Positions 15,248 through 23,286 of a stretch of 23,371 nt of DNA are shown here, one piece after another. Below the pieces are notes generated by a model. The model worked only from the letters and a program-made list of their open reading frames with translations, was not told where the DNA came from and made no database searches. This DNA is from CBCPMX01 sp965120355. GTDB lineage: Bacteria; Bacillota; Clostridia; Oscillospirales; Oscillospiraceae. The position numbers and the translations under genes were made by a program. The stretch spans positions 1-23,371 of the forward strand of contig CBCPMX010000139.1 in assembly GCA_965120355.1 (NCBI GenBank), written 5' to 3'. Each line of letters starts with the position of its first letter. Position 1 is the stretch's first letter.

Positions 15248-18200
15248 ATGAAACAGCGAAAAAAGCGCCCCGTTCCGCCCCCGCCCCCCATGGTGGTGGA
15301 CGAAAATCACATCCAGAAGCTCCAGGAGGAGGAAGGGCCGCCCCCCATGGTGTCCAGCGCCCGCCTGGACTCCGACGATCCGGAATACCTGCGCCGCCGC
15401 GCCCTGGCCCAGGATTTGCAGCTGCGGGTGTCGGAGGAGGGCTATGTGCTGCTGAAAAACAGCGGCGTCCTGCCCCTGGCGGCGGGGACAAAGCTGAATG
15501 TGTTCGGCCGCCACGCCGGCGACTTTTTCCAGCCGGATCTGTGCCGGGCCTACGGTGTGACGCTGAACGAAGAGCTGCTGGCCTATTACGCCGCCTACAA
15601 GACCCGGGATGCCGGCTATACCGGCTCCGGCTACGACGAGGCGGCGGGACAGTATGTGCCCCAGCACCGCACCTCCACCGGCATGTTCGGCAACATCGGC
15701 TATCTGGATCCGGAACCCTTTATCGGCTACGACGTGGTCAATGAAGACGGCTCCGTCCGGGTGGCCCGGATCCCCCAGGCCCTGCTGGATCGGGCCCAGG
15801 CATTCTCCGACACCGCCGCCGTGGTCCTCTACCGGCATGGCGGCGAGGGGGCCGACCACGAGAAGGGCGACGAGCTGCTCAGTGAAGGCGAAGCCGCCAT
15901 GCTCAGCTACTGCGCTGCCCACTTTGACAAGGTGCTGGTGATTCTGGCCACCAACAGCGTCATCGACGGAGAATTTCTGGTGCGGGACACCACCTGGCCC
16001 TTCTACAAATACACTTACGGCGGCGGCGTTTACTCCAACAACATTGGCAAGGAGATCCTGGCCGACTACGCCAGCCGGGTGGAATTGCTGTATCAGGACG
16101 GGGACGGCGCCCCGGCGCCCCACGTCTATCCCATCCGGGCCGACAGGCTGGGCGACGTCCTGTATACCTGCAACAATCCCGGCGACCGGGGAGCCGAAGC
16201 CCTGCTGCGGCTGCTGCTGGGCCTGGCCAATCCCTGCGGCCGCCTCATGGACGAGATGGTCCTGGACTACGACGACAATCCCGTCAGCCTGTGCAGCGGC
16301 GGCCTGGTGTTCAGCCGGGCCTCCACCACCCAGGACCTGTACATCTACGGCCACAACTATGTGGCCTACAAAGAGGGCGTCTATCTGGGGTATAAGTATT
16401 TTGAAACCTTTTGCCCGGACCGGGTGGCGTTCCCCTTTGGCTTTGGCCTCTCCTATACCCAATTCGCCTGGACGGCGGGCCCGCTGGAAACCGGAACCAA
16501 CGAATATGGAGAACTGCAGTTTTCCGCTGCCGTCACGGTCCGCAACACGGGCCTTCGGGCGGGCCGGGACGTGGTACAGCTGTATATCACCGCTCCCTAT
16601 GACCCGGACAGCAGGTACCATTTGGAAAAGCCCCTGGTGTCTCTGGCGGCCTTTGCCAAGACAGGTCTCCTGGAGCCGGGGGAAGCGGAAACCGTGACCC
16701 TGCGGTGGAACGCCCGGGACATTGCCTGCTATTCCGACACGGCCCAGTGCTATGTACTGGAGGCCGGGGACTACCGCTTCCAGGTGGCCGCCCATGCCAA
16801 CGCGGCCCACACCGCCCCGGCAGCAACGCTGCTCTGGCGCGCGCCGGAGGATCTGCTGTTCCTGGCCGACGAGGTCACCGGCACGCCCTACCGGAACCTC
16901 TTCACCGGCAGCGACGAGACCGGCTGGCGGTTCGACGCCCGGGGCACGGAAAAAGAGGGGATCGTGTATCTGCACCGGATCGATGTAGACGGTGTGCCCA
17001 CGGTGGCCCCCGGCACCTATCCGCAAAACGTGGTGGTGGATGAGCGCACGCGGGAGACCACGCAGATCCTGGACCTGGAGCGCCGGGGCCTGGCTTCTTA
17101 CTACGAGATGGACGGCACCGCGGTGCATTTCTACGACAGCGACCTGCCCGCTCCCGTCACAAACGCCATCTATCGGGACAGCGGCGCAAACCGGCGCAAC
17201 TTTTTGCTCCAGGACGTGTACGCCTTCACCATGGACACCGAAAGCCCCCGGTATCACAACCTGGCGGCCCTGGCGGACCAGACCGGCATTTCCATGGATA
17301 CCTGGACGGCGGAAACTGACAGCCGGATCTGGGACCGCTTCCTGGATCAGCTGAGCGTGGGTGAAATGCTTTGCCGGTTTTATCACAGCGGGTTTGACAT
17401 TCCGTCCCTGCTGGAATACGGCGTCCCCGCGGCCTATTCCGCCGACACGCCGGGACAGATCGGCACCAACAACAAGCTGCCCATGCTCCGCACCACCCGC
17501 TACTGCGACACCGTGCTGGCCTGCACCTTTGACACGGACCTGTGCCACGCCTTCGGCCTGGCCCTGGCCCGGGAGGCGGCGGCCTCCGGCGAGGCGGGCA
17601 CCTCCTTCTTCTATGCCCCGGGCAGCAATCTGCACCGCAGCTGTCTGTCCGGCAAGAACAACAACTACTTCTCCGAGGACGCATACCTCTCCGGCTGGAT
17701 CTGCGGCCACTTCCTCAAGGGCCTGCAGGAAGGCGGCGTCAACGGCTGCCTGAAACACTTCGCCTGCAATGACCAGGAGATCAGCCGGGAGGGCCTGGTG
17801 GTCTTCTCCAACGAACAGACCCTGCGGGAAGTGTACTTCGCCGCCTTTGAACACGCCCTCAAAATCGGCGGCGGCCAGGGCATCATGACCTCCCTGGGCC
17901 GGGTGGGCACGGTCAACGCCTGCGGCAACGGCCATCTGACCGTGGACCTGCTGCGCAGGGAGTGGGGCTTTGACGGGATGGTCATCACCGACGGCTACGG
18001 CGTCACCTCGTATATGTACGAGATCAATTGCATGCTGGGGGCCAACAGCGGCCTATTGTGCTTCGGCAATTCCGGAAACTTCGGCGAATGCCGGGACTAC
18101 ATGGAGCTGTACCGCTATTATCTGGCGTATCCCGGCCGCACCACCGCAGCCCTGCGCAGCTTTATGAAGGGCAGCCTTCACGCCCTGCTGTGCAGCCACA

Positions 18201-18952
18201 CCTTCCGGGAACTGTATGCCCACTACGACTACTACGCCTCCGAAGACGCCGGCCAGTCCACAGACATCAACTGGTTCGACGCCGAGATCGGCCTGGGCTT
18301 TGTCTATACGCAGGCCGAGGCGCTGACCTACCGGGGCGTCAAGCTGCCGGAAGGGGAGTCCAACCCGCCGGCCATGATGCCCAACACCAACTGCAAGGAC
18401 CGCAGCGGCACCATTGCCGTGGATGACTACGGCCTCCGGCCCTGCCAGCTGACGGTGCATCCCGGCGAAACCGTCGCCATCCCCGTCAGCATCCAGAAGA
18501 GCTGCGGCATGGCCCAGATGGGCTTCTCCATCACCTATGACACCGGCGTCTTTGCCCTCCAGGCTGTAGACTGGAGTGGATCCATTCCGGACGCAGCCGG
18601 GTATACCTGCACCGCCGTCCCCACGGCGGGCGGCGTGGACATCACCTGCACCGCCGGGGACCGGGTGTTCTCCACGCCCTGTGGCAGGCTCTTTACTCTG
18701 GTGCTCGCCGTCCGGGACGGGGCGGCCCCGGGCCGGTACCCCGTGCATCTGCTGCCGCAGCTGGACCAGCAGGGCCAGCCCACCGGGAGCTTTTTGGACA
18801 AGCAGGGGCATGAGATGAGCTGGACCCTCACCAGCCAGGCGGAAAATACAGCCAAACCGGCGGCTGGAGCGGCGTTTATCAATCCGTGGACAGCGCCGAG
18901 TGGTGGACCCCTGACGACGCCGCTCAGGCGGCGGAGGAGCTGGCGGATTTGA
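15248..18952 (+). CDS. Large GH3 glycosidase with reversed domain order and cohesin-like C-terminus
   Basis: A 1234-residue protein. Start ATG 15248 follows AAAGGTGG. No signal peptide; the N-terminus is basic and Pro-rich (RPVPPPPPMVV). Order of parts: GH3 C-terminal-type domain (about 60-335, with EEGYVLLKNSGVLPL), a FnIII-like domain (about 394-500, FPFGFGLSYTQF, VRNTGLRAGRDVVQLY), then the GH3 N-terminal barrel (about 690-960) with CLKHFACNDQE (Lys836-His837) and FDGMVITDGYGV, where Asp915 is the likely nucleophile, and a cohesin-like beta-sandwich (about 1065-1192, LTVHPGETVAIPVSIQ, FSITYDTGVFALQAVDW). Reversed order is known for some Ruminococcus and Butyrivibrio beta-glucosidases. The last ~38 residues (after LTSQA) look like non-native sequence from a frameshift. 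The preferred substrate is probably a beta-glucoside or related beta-glycoside. Confidence 0.85.
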   Translation: MKQRKKRPVPPPPPMVVDENHIQKLQEEEGPPPMVSSARLDSDDPEYLRRRALAQDLQLRVSEEGYVLLKNSGVLPLAAGTKLNVFGRHAGDFFQPDLCRAYGVTLNEELLAYYAAYKTRDAGYTGSGYDEAAGQYVPQHRTSTGMFGNIGYLDPEPFIGYDVVNEDGSVRVARIPQALLDRAQAFSDTAAVVLYRHGGEGADHEKGDELLSEGEAAMLSYCAAHFDKVLVILATNSVIDGEFLVRDTTWPFYKYTYGGGVYSNNIGKEILADYASRVELLYQDGDGAPAPHVYPIRADRLGDVLYTCNNPGDRGAEALLRLLLGLANPCGRLMDEMVLDYDDNPVSLCSGGLVFSRASTTQDLYIYGHNYVAYKEGVYLGYKYFETFCPDRVAFPFGFGLSYTQFAWTAGPLETGTNEYGELQFSAAVTVRNTGLRAGRDVVQLYITAPYDPDSRYHLEKPLVSLAAFAKTGLLEPGEAETVTLRWNARDIACYSDTAQCYVLEAGDYRFQVAAHANAAHTAPAATLLWRAPEDLLFLADEVTGTPYRNLFTGSDETGWRFDARGTEKEGIVYLHRIDVDGVPTVAPGTYPQNVVVDERTRETTQILDLERRGLASYYEMDGTAVHFYDSDLPAPVTNAIYRDSGANRRNFLLQDVYAFTMDTESPRYHNLAALADQTGISMDTWTAETDSRIWDRFLDQLSVGEMLCRFYHSGFDIPSLLEYGVPAAYSADTPGQIGTNNKLPMLRTTRYCDTVLACTFDTDLCHAFGLALAREAAASGEAGTSFFYAPGSNLHRSCLSGKNNNYFSEDAYLSGWICGHFLKGLQEGGVNGCLKHFACNDQEISREGLVVFSNEQTLREVYFAAFEHALKIGGGQGIMTSLGRVGTVNACGNGHLTVDLLRREWGFDGMVITDGYGVTSYMYEINCMLGANSGLLCFGNSGNFGECRDYMELYRYYLAYPGRTTAALRSFMKGSLHALLCSHTFRELYAHYDYYASEDAGQSTDINWFDAEIGLGFVYTQAEALTYRGVKLPEGESNPPAMMPNTNCKDRSGTIAVDDYGLRPCQLTVHPGETVAIPVSIQKSCGMAQMGFSITYDTGVFALQAVDWSGSIPDAAGYTCTAVPTAGGVDITCTAGDRVFSTPCGRLFTLVLAVRDGAAPGRYPVHLLPQLDQQGQPTGSFLDKQGHEMSWTLTSQAENTAKPAAGAAFINPWTAPSGGPLTTPLRRRRSWRI

Positions 18953-19159
18953 CGCTGCTGTCCGGCGCAGTAACCGTTGCCGGCGCACAGTAAGGAGGAG
19001 GGGACTTGAAACTGCCTCCAAGGCGGCCAGGCCGCCCTGGACGACGCGGCATGGGAAGCCTTCCAGCGCACACTGGACAGCATGGGAATTGCAGAGATGG
19101 TGTCCTGCAAACAGGCCGCATATGATACGGCAATGGAAAAGCTGGACAATCTGAACTGA
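18814..19159 (+). pseudogene. Out-of-frame coding remnant, resembling the end of a solute-binding protein
   Basis: Two fragments lie at the end of the large GH3 gene and past it. Fragment 1 (18814-18993, one base back from the GH3 frame) reads GGWSGVYQSVDSAEWWTPDD then AAQAAEELADLTLLSGAVTV and stops at 18993. Fragment 2 (about 19010-19159, a third frame) reads QAALDDAAWEAFQRTLDSMG then IAEMVSCKQAAYDTAMEKLD and stops at 19159. The phrase MGI...KQAAYD resembles C-termini of LipO-type solute-binding proteins. There is no start in fragment 2's frame. A strong GGAGGAGG with TTG 19006 exists, but that frame is short. I infer a decayed gene brought next to GH3 by deletion or frameshift; the homology is tentative. 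Confidence 0.5.
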
Positions 19160-19214
19160 GCGCTTTGCCGGGCGGAATGGGCGGGTTTTCCGCCCGTTCC
19201 GCCCATTTGCCGCA

Positions 19215-19243
19215 TTGACAAACTGCCGCCCCGGTTATATAAT
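19215..19243 (+). promoter_or_regulatory. Perfect consensus promoter of the hisS-aspS operon
   Basis: TTGACA (19215-19220), a 17-bp spacer, and TATAAT (19238-19243). The transcription start should be near 19250, just before the T-box leader. High basal initiation combined with leader control is the usual design for tRNA-synthetase operons in Gram-positive bacteria. Confidence 0.92.
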
Positions 19244-19264
19244 AGGAGGACAAAGCAAATTGAC

Positions 19265-19505
19265 AACGCCATGACGCGGAAGCAGTATTTCACGCCGGCG
19301 CCGGACAGAGAAGGGGATCTTGGGCTGGAAGTCCCTGCGGCGCTGTGGGAGAAGGACATCCGCCGAGCGGGCATGGAAACATGCAGGAGCCGCTCCGCCA
19401 AAGGGAGCAATGAGGGGGCCAGTGTTCCGGCTCCGAACCTGGGTGGCACCACGAAGCGCATCGCGCTCTCGTCCCTGGACTTTGGGATGAGAGCGCTGTT
19501 TTTCT
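19265..19505 (+). promoter_or_regulatory. T-box riboswitch upstream of hisS-aspS
   Basis: Leader RNA that senses uncharged tRNA and then blocks a terminator. Stem I can be closed by GCGG (19276-19279) with CCGC (19360-19363). AGTA at 19284-19287 fits the 5' half of the specifier-loop S-turn, and GAGAAGGACATCC at 19349-19361 fits the 3' half. The likely specifier is GAC (Asp) at 19355-19357. The overlapping CAT (His) two bases on is noteworthy for a hisS-aspS operon. A distal AGAGAAGG and GGCTGGAAG are typical Stem I apex elements. The T-box proper, AACCTGGGTGGCACCACG, is at 19436-19453, directly before the terminator. Confidence 0.9.
19463..19505 (+). terminator. T-box-controlled intrinsic terminator
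   Basis: A 13-bp stem, GCGCTCTCGTCCC (19463-19475) with GGGATGAGAGCGC (19484-19496, one G-U pair), loop TGGACTTT, then TGTTTTTCT. The T-box sequence just upstream can form the competing antiterminator when uncharged tRNA binds. Confidence 0.9.
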
Positions 19506-19611
19506 ACCATGGGGCCAATTTGCCCGGTTCGCCGCAGCTTTCCAGCCCAGACTCCCGGGTTCAAGAATCCGGCAATGCACAGGTTCCTGCTTGAAAGGAG
19601 TTTTATCATCT

Positions 19612-20976
19612 ATGGCAAAACAAAAGCCCCGCACCCTGTCCGGTTTTATGGAGCTGCTGCCGGAAAAACAGGTGCAATTTGACCGCATGATGGAGCTGCT
19701 GCGCCGCTCCTACAGCCTGTATGGCTTCACTCCCCTGGATACCCCCATTATCGAGGCCAGCGAAGTGCTGTTGGCCAAGGCCGGCGGTGAGACGGAAAAA
19801 CAGATCTACCGCTTTCTGAAAGGCGACACGGACCTGGCGCTGCGCTTTGATTTGACCGTGCCGCTGGCAAAATATGTGGCGCTGCACTACGGCGAACTGT
19901 CCTTCCCCTTCCGCCGCTTCCAGATCGGCAAGGTCTACCGGGGCGAACGGGCCCAGCGGGGCCGGTTCCGGGAGTTCTACCAGGCGGACATTGACGTCAT
20001 CGGCGACGGCAAGCTGGATATTGTCAACGAGGCGGAAATTCCGTCCATTATCTACAACACCTTTACCAGCCTGGGCCTGCGCCGGTTCCAGATCCGGGTC
20101 AACAACCGGAAGATCCTCAATGGCTTTTACGCCATGCAGGGCCTGTCCGAACAGTCCGCCGGCATCATGCGGATCGTGGACAAGCTGGACAAAATCGGCC
20201 CCGGCAAAGTGGGGGAGATGCTGGTGGACGAGGGCGTAACCGAGGCGCAGGCCGGGGAAATTCTGCGCTTTATGGCCACCAAAGGCAGCAACACGGAGGT
20301 CCTGGCCGCGCTGGAGGGCTACGCGGGCCGCAACGAGGTGTTCGACACGGGCCTGGATGAGCTGAAAACCGTGGTCAAGTACCTGGGGGATTTCGGCGTA
20401 CCGGAAGAGAATTTTGTCGTGGACCTGACCATCGCCCGCGGCCTGGATTACTACACCGGCACCGTCTACGAGACCACCATGCTGGATCATCCGGAGATTG
20501 GCTCCATCTGCTCCGGCGGCCGCTATGACAATCTGGCCGAGTATTACACGGACAAGCAGCTGCCCGGCGTGGGCATCTCCATCGGCCTGACCCGGCTGTT
20601 CTATGTACTGGAGGAACAGGGCTATCTCAACGACGCGCTGCTGACCGCTCCGGCAGACGTGCTGGTCCTGCCCATGACCGAAGAGATGGGCCATGCCATT
20701 GCCTTTGCCACCCAGCTGCGGCAGGCCGGCATCCGCGCCCAGGTCTATACCGAGCAGAAAAAGTTCAAGGCCAAAATGAACTATGCAGACAAGCTGGGCA
20801 TTCCCTATGTGGCCTTCCTTGGCGAAGATGAAGTGGCCGCCGGCGCGGTATCCGTGAAGGACATGGCCGCCGGCCAGCAGGTCACCGTACCCACTGCCGA
20901 GGCCGTGACGCAGATCGCCGAAGCGCTGGCGGCGCGCACGGCGGGGATTTTGCCAATCCGCGACCACGAGGCATAA
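19612..20976 (+). CDS. hisS: Histidine--tRNA ligase
   Basis: A 454-residue class II synthetase that charges tRNA-His. Visible are motif 2 (FQIGKVYRGERAQRGRFREF then YQADIDVIG), the histidine-specific ARGLDYYTGTVYE segment, motif 3 (GVGISIGLTRLF) and the C-terminal anticodon-binding domain (VLVLPMTEEM onward). Length is slightly above the common 420-430. ATG 19612 is taken with AAAGGAG at 19594-19600 (11-nt spacer); a non-ATG start at 19591 would add 7 residues but lacks a site. First gene after the T-box. Confidence 0.96.
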   Translation: MAKQKPRTLSGFMELLPEKQVQFDRMMELLRRSYSLYGFTPLDTPIIEASEVLLAKAGGETEKQIYRFLKGDTDLALRFDLTVPLAKYVALHYGELSFPFRRFQIGKVYRGERAQRGRFREFYQADIDVIGDGKLDIVNEAEIPSIIYNTFTSLGLRRFQIRVNNRKILNGFYAMQGLSEQSAGIMRIVDKLDKIGPGKVGEMLVDEGVTEAQAGEILRFMATKGSNTEVLAALEGYAGRNEVFDTGLDELKTVVKYLGDFGVPEENFVVDLTIARGLDYYTGTVYETTMLDHPEIGSICSGGRYDNLAEYYTDKQLPGVGISIGLTRLFYVLEEQGYLNDALLTAPADVLVLPMTEEMGHAIAFATQLRQAGIRAQVYTEQKKFKAKMNYADKLGIPYVAFLGEDEVAAGAVSVKDMAAGQQVTVPTAEAVTQIAEALAARTAGILPIRDHEA

Positions 20977-21151
20977 TTTTGCGTTTTTCAATTCCCGGGC
21001 TGGCGCCTTCACGGCCCTTCAGGCCATGCACCATCCGGCACGGCTGCCGCCGCCCCCTGGGGTTGAGCGGCAAACCTTGCTAGTAGCTGCGCTGAACCGA
21101 GTGCCAACAATGCCAAGGAACCCCCGTCCGGCACAGCCGGGCAACACCACC

Positions 21152-21169
21152 GTCAGCGGCTCCGCTGAC
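21152..21169. other. Small hairpin in the hisS-aspS gap
   Basis: GTCAGCG/CGCTGAC around a GCTC loop, within the 242-bp hisS-aspS gap (20977-21218). There is no T-run after it, so read-through into aspS is expected. Nothing else convincing is in the gap: no gene, no good promoter, no second T-box. Confidence 0.35.
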
Positions 21170-21218
21170 AACCGCACACCCGCAAAAAAGAAATTACACA
21201 AACCGGAGTTGATCGAAT

Positions 21219-23000
21219 ATGATGCAAAACCGCACCCACACCTGCGGCGAGCTCCGCCTGGAGCACGCCGGCCAGACCGTCAAGCTCTGCGGCTGGATGG
21301 AAAACGTCCGCGAGGTGGGACAGAACCTGGCCTTTCTGGTCCTGCGGGACTTCTACGGCACCACCCAGGTGGTCCTGGAGACAGAAGACATGCTGGCCGT
21401 TATCAAGGGCCTGAACAAAGAGTCCACCATTTCCGTCGAGGGCGTCGTCCGGGAGCGTGACAGCAAAAACAAGAAGCTGCCTACCGGCGAGATCGAGGTG
21501 GTACCCACCAAGATCGAGATCCTGGGCCGCTGCCGCCACAACGAGCTGCCTTTCCAGATCAACCGCAGCCGCGAGGCCGACGAGACGCAGCGCCTGAAGT
21601 ACCGCTATCTGGATTTGCGCAACCCGGAGGTGCAGAAAAATATCCGTCTGCGCTGCAATGTGATCTCGGCGCTGCGGCAGGCCATGCAGGCCCACGACTT
21701 TCTGGAGATCACCACGCCCATCCTGACGGCTTCTTCGCCGGAGGGCGCCCGGGACTATCTGGTCCCCTCCCGCAAGCACCCCGGCAAATTCTACGCCCTG
21801 CCCCAGGCGCCCCAGCAGTTCAAACAGCTGCTGATGACCGCCGGGTTTGACCGCTATTTCCAGATCGCCCCCTGCTTCCGGGATGAGGACGCCCGCGGCG
21901 ACCGCTCTCCCGGCGAGTTCTATCAGCTGGATATGGAGATGGCCTTCGCCAATCAGGAGGACGTGTTTGCCATTCTGGAGGACGTGCTGCCGCCCATCTT
22001 TGCCAAATACGGCACCTATCACGTGGCCTCCGATGCCCCCTTTGTCCGCATTCCCTATCTGGAAGCCATGGACAAGTACGGCTCCGACAAGCCGGACCTG
22101 CGCATCGATCTGACGGTTCAGGACGCCACAGCCCTGCTGGGCGGCTGCGGCTTCGGCCCCTTCGAGGGCAATACGGTCAAGGCCATTGTGGTCACCGGCT
22201 TCGAGGGCACCCGCAAGCAGATCGACAAGCTCTGCGCCGAGGTGGAGGTTCAGGCGGGCGAAAAAGCCTACTGGTTCCGCTATGACGAAAAGGGCGAGAT
22301 CGTGGGCGGCATCGCCAAGTTTGTCCAGCCGATAAAGGAACAGGTCGTGGAGGCTTTGGGCCTGGAGCCGGGCTGCTTTGTGGGTCTGTCCGCGGGCAAG
22401 CTGCTGGCGGCGCAGAAGACCGCCGGTGTGCTGCGCAGCAAGCTGGGCGCGTTCTGCCCCAACCATATGGACAAAGAGCGCTACGAATTCTGCTGGATCG
22501 TGGATTTCCCCATGTACGAAATCGGCGAGGAGTCCGGCGAGCTGGAATTCTGTCACAATCCCTTCTCCATGCCCAACGGCGGTCTGGAGATTTTGAAGAA
22601 AGCCGCCGCCGGGGAAGTAGATCCCCTGTCCATCACCGCGTTCCAGTATGATCTGGTGTGCAACGGCGTGGAACTCAGCTCCGGCGCGGTCCGGAACCAC
22701 GATCCGGAGATCATGATCGAAGCCTTCCAGCTGGTGCGGCTGGGCGAGGAGGATGTCAAAGCCAAGTTCCCCGCCATGTACAATGCCTTCACTTACGGCG
22801 CGCCGCCCCACGCGGGCATCGCCCCCGGTGTGGACCGCATGGTCATGCTGCTGGCCGGCGAGGACTCCATCCGGGAGATCATTCCCTTCCCCATGAACAA
22901 GAACGCCCAAGACCTGATGATGGGCGCACCAGGGTATGTAGAGCAAAAGCAGCTGGACGAGCTGCACATCGCCTGCACCGCAAAAGAGGCGGACGCATAA
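21219..23000 (+). CDS. aspS: Aspartate--tRNA ligase
   Basis: A 593-residue bacterial-type AspRS, of the normal length. Parts in order: OB-fold anticodon-binding domain (HTCGELRLEHAGQTVKLCGW), class II catalytic core (ITTPILTASSPEGARDYLVP, FRDEDARGDRSPGEFYQLDM), the bacterial GAD insertion (about 300-410), and motif 3 (HAGIAPGVDRMVMLLAGEDS). ATG 21219 follows GGAG at 21205-21208; the next codon is also ATG. It is the second gene of the T-box operon. Its last 26 codons are repeated downstream. Whether it also acts on tRNA-Asn cannot be told by eye. Confidence 0.97.
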   Translation: MMQNRTHTCGELRLEHAGQTVKLCGWMENVREVGQNLAFLVLRDFYGTTQVVLETEDMLAVIKGLNKESTISVEGVVRERDSKNKKLPTGEIEVVPTKIEILGRCRHNELPFQINRSREADETQRLKYRYLDLRNPEVQKNIRLRCNVISALRQAMQAHDFLEITTPILTASSPEGARDYLVPSRKHPGKFYALPQAPQQFKQLLMTAGFDRYFQIAPCFRDEDARGDRSPGEFYQLDMEMAFANQEDVFAILEDVLPPIFAKYGTYHVASDAPFVRIPYLEAMDKYGSDKPDLRIDLTVQDATALLGGCGFGPFEGNTVKAIVVTGFEGTRKQIDKLCAEVEVQAGEKAYWFRYDEKGEIVGGIAKFVQPIKEQVVEALGLEPGCFVGLSAGKLLAAQKTAGVLRSKLGAFCPNHMDKERYEFCWIVDFPMYEIGEESGELEFCHNPFSMPNGGLEILKKAAAGEVDPLSITAFQYDLVCNGVELSSGAVRNHDPEIMIEAFQLVRLGEEDVKAKFPAMYNAFTYGAPPHAGIAPGVDRMVMLLAGEDSIREIIPFPMNKNAQDLMMGAPGYVEQKQLDELHIACTAKEADA

Positions 23001-23012
23001 GCGCCCATCATC
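22922..23012 (+). repeat. Direct repeat copy 1: aspS 3' end
   Basis: 91 bp comprising the last 26 aspS codons, the stop and 12 bp of flank. It is matched by 23137-23227 at an offset of exactly 215 bp with only a handful of mismatches, mostly in positions 10-16 of the repeat. Confidence 0.95.
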
Positions 23013-23020
23013 TCCGGGGC

Positions 23021-23047
23021 CCCCGCAAAGCCAGCGGCTTTGTGGGG
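23021..23047 (+). terminator. Hairpin after aspS
   Basis: A 12-bp stem, CCCCGCAAAGCC / GGCTTTGTGGGG with one G-U pair, and an AGC loop, 20 bp after the aspS stop. No T-run follows (AGAGGAGG instead), so it is a weak or Rho-assisted terminator at best. Confidence 0.5.
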
Positions 23048-23113
23048 AGAGGAGGCGCAAGGCAGTGAACGCAGGTTTCGGCCAAAGGGCAAAGCCCGAC
23101 GCCGGAAACGGAG

Positions 23114-23215
23114 TTGAACGGACTTTGCGCCGACGAGGGCGCACCGGGATTCGTAGAGCAAAAGCAGCTGGACGAGCTGCACATCGCCTGCACCGCAAAA
23201 GAAGCGGACGCATAA
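23114..23215 (+). pseudogene. Mini-ORF carrying the duplicated aspS C-terminus
   Basis: From TTG 23114 the frame reads a short unrelated lead and then GAPGFVEQKQLDELHIACTA and the same KEADA end as AspRS, stopping at 23215. A GGAG-like site (CGGAG) abuts the start too closely to be good. I regard it as a by-product of the duplication, not a working gene. The tail differs from AspRS only at a Tyr-to-Phe position in the compared part. Confidence 0.5.
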
Positions 23216-23227
23216 GCGCCCATCATC
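23137..23227 (+). repeat. Direct repeat copy 2 of the aspS 3' end
   Basis: The same 91-bp unit as 22922-23012. The 124 bp between copies contain the 23021-23047 hairpin and no recognisable gene. Nearly all differences are near the 5' edge of the unit. Confidence 0.95.
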
Positions 23228-23237
23228 CGGCAGCCCC

Positions 23238-23263
23238 CTTTCTTTGTTGTATGACAAAGAAAG
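23238..23263. terminator. Hairpin between aspS duplication and leftward gene end
   Basis: A 10-bp stem, CTTTCTTTGT / ACAAAGAAAG, with a TGTATG loop, extended by a distal GCAG/CTGC pairing. It lies 23 bp beyond the stop of the leftward partial gene and is suited to end convergent transcripts, though neither side has a classic T-run. Confidence 0.5.
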
Positions 23264-23286
23264 CCTGCAAATAAAAAGTCAAGCCC

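Noticed and set aside
15245..17935. 896-codon open frame on the minus strand opposite the large GH3 gene.
   Set aside because: Long antisense frames arise from the codon bias of GC-rich genes. The product is a Gly/Val/Ala/His-rich shadow with no family signal, whereas the plus strand encodes recognisable GH3 domains.
20977..21218. A second T-box or promoter between hisS and aspS.
   Set aside because: No AANNNGGGTGGNACC motif and no convincing -35/-10 pair; aspS is best read as part of the hisS transcript.
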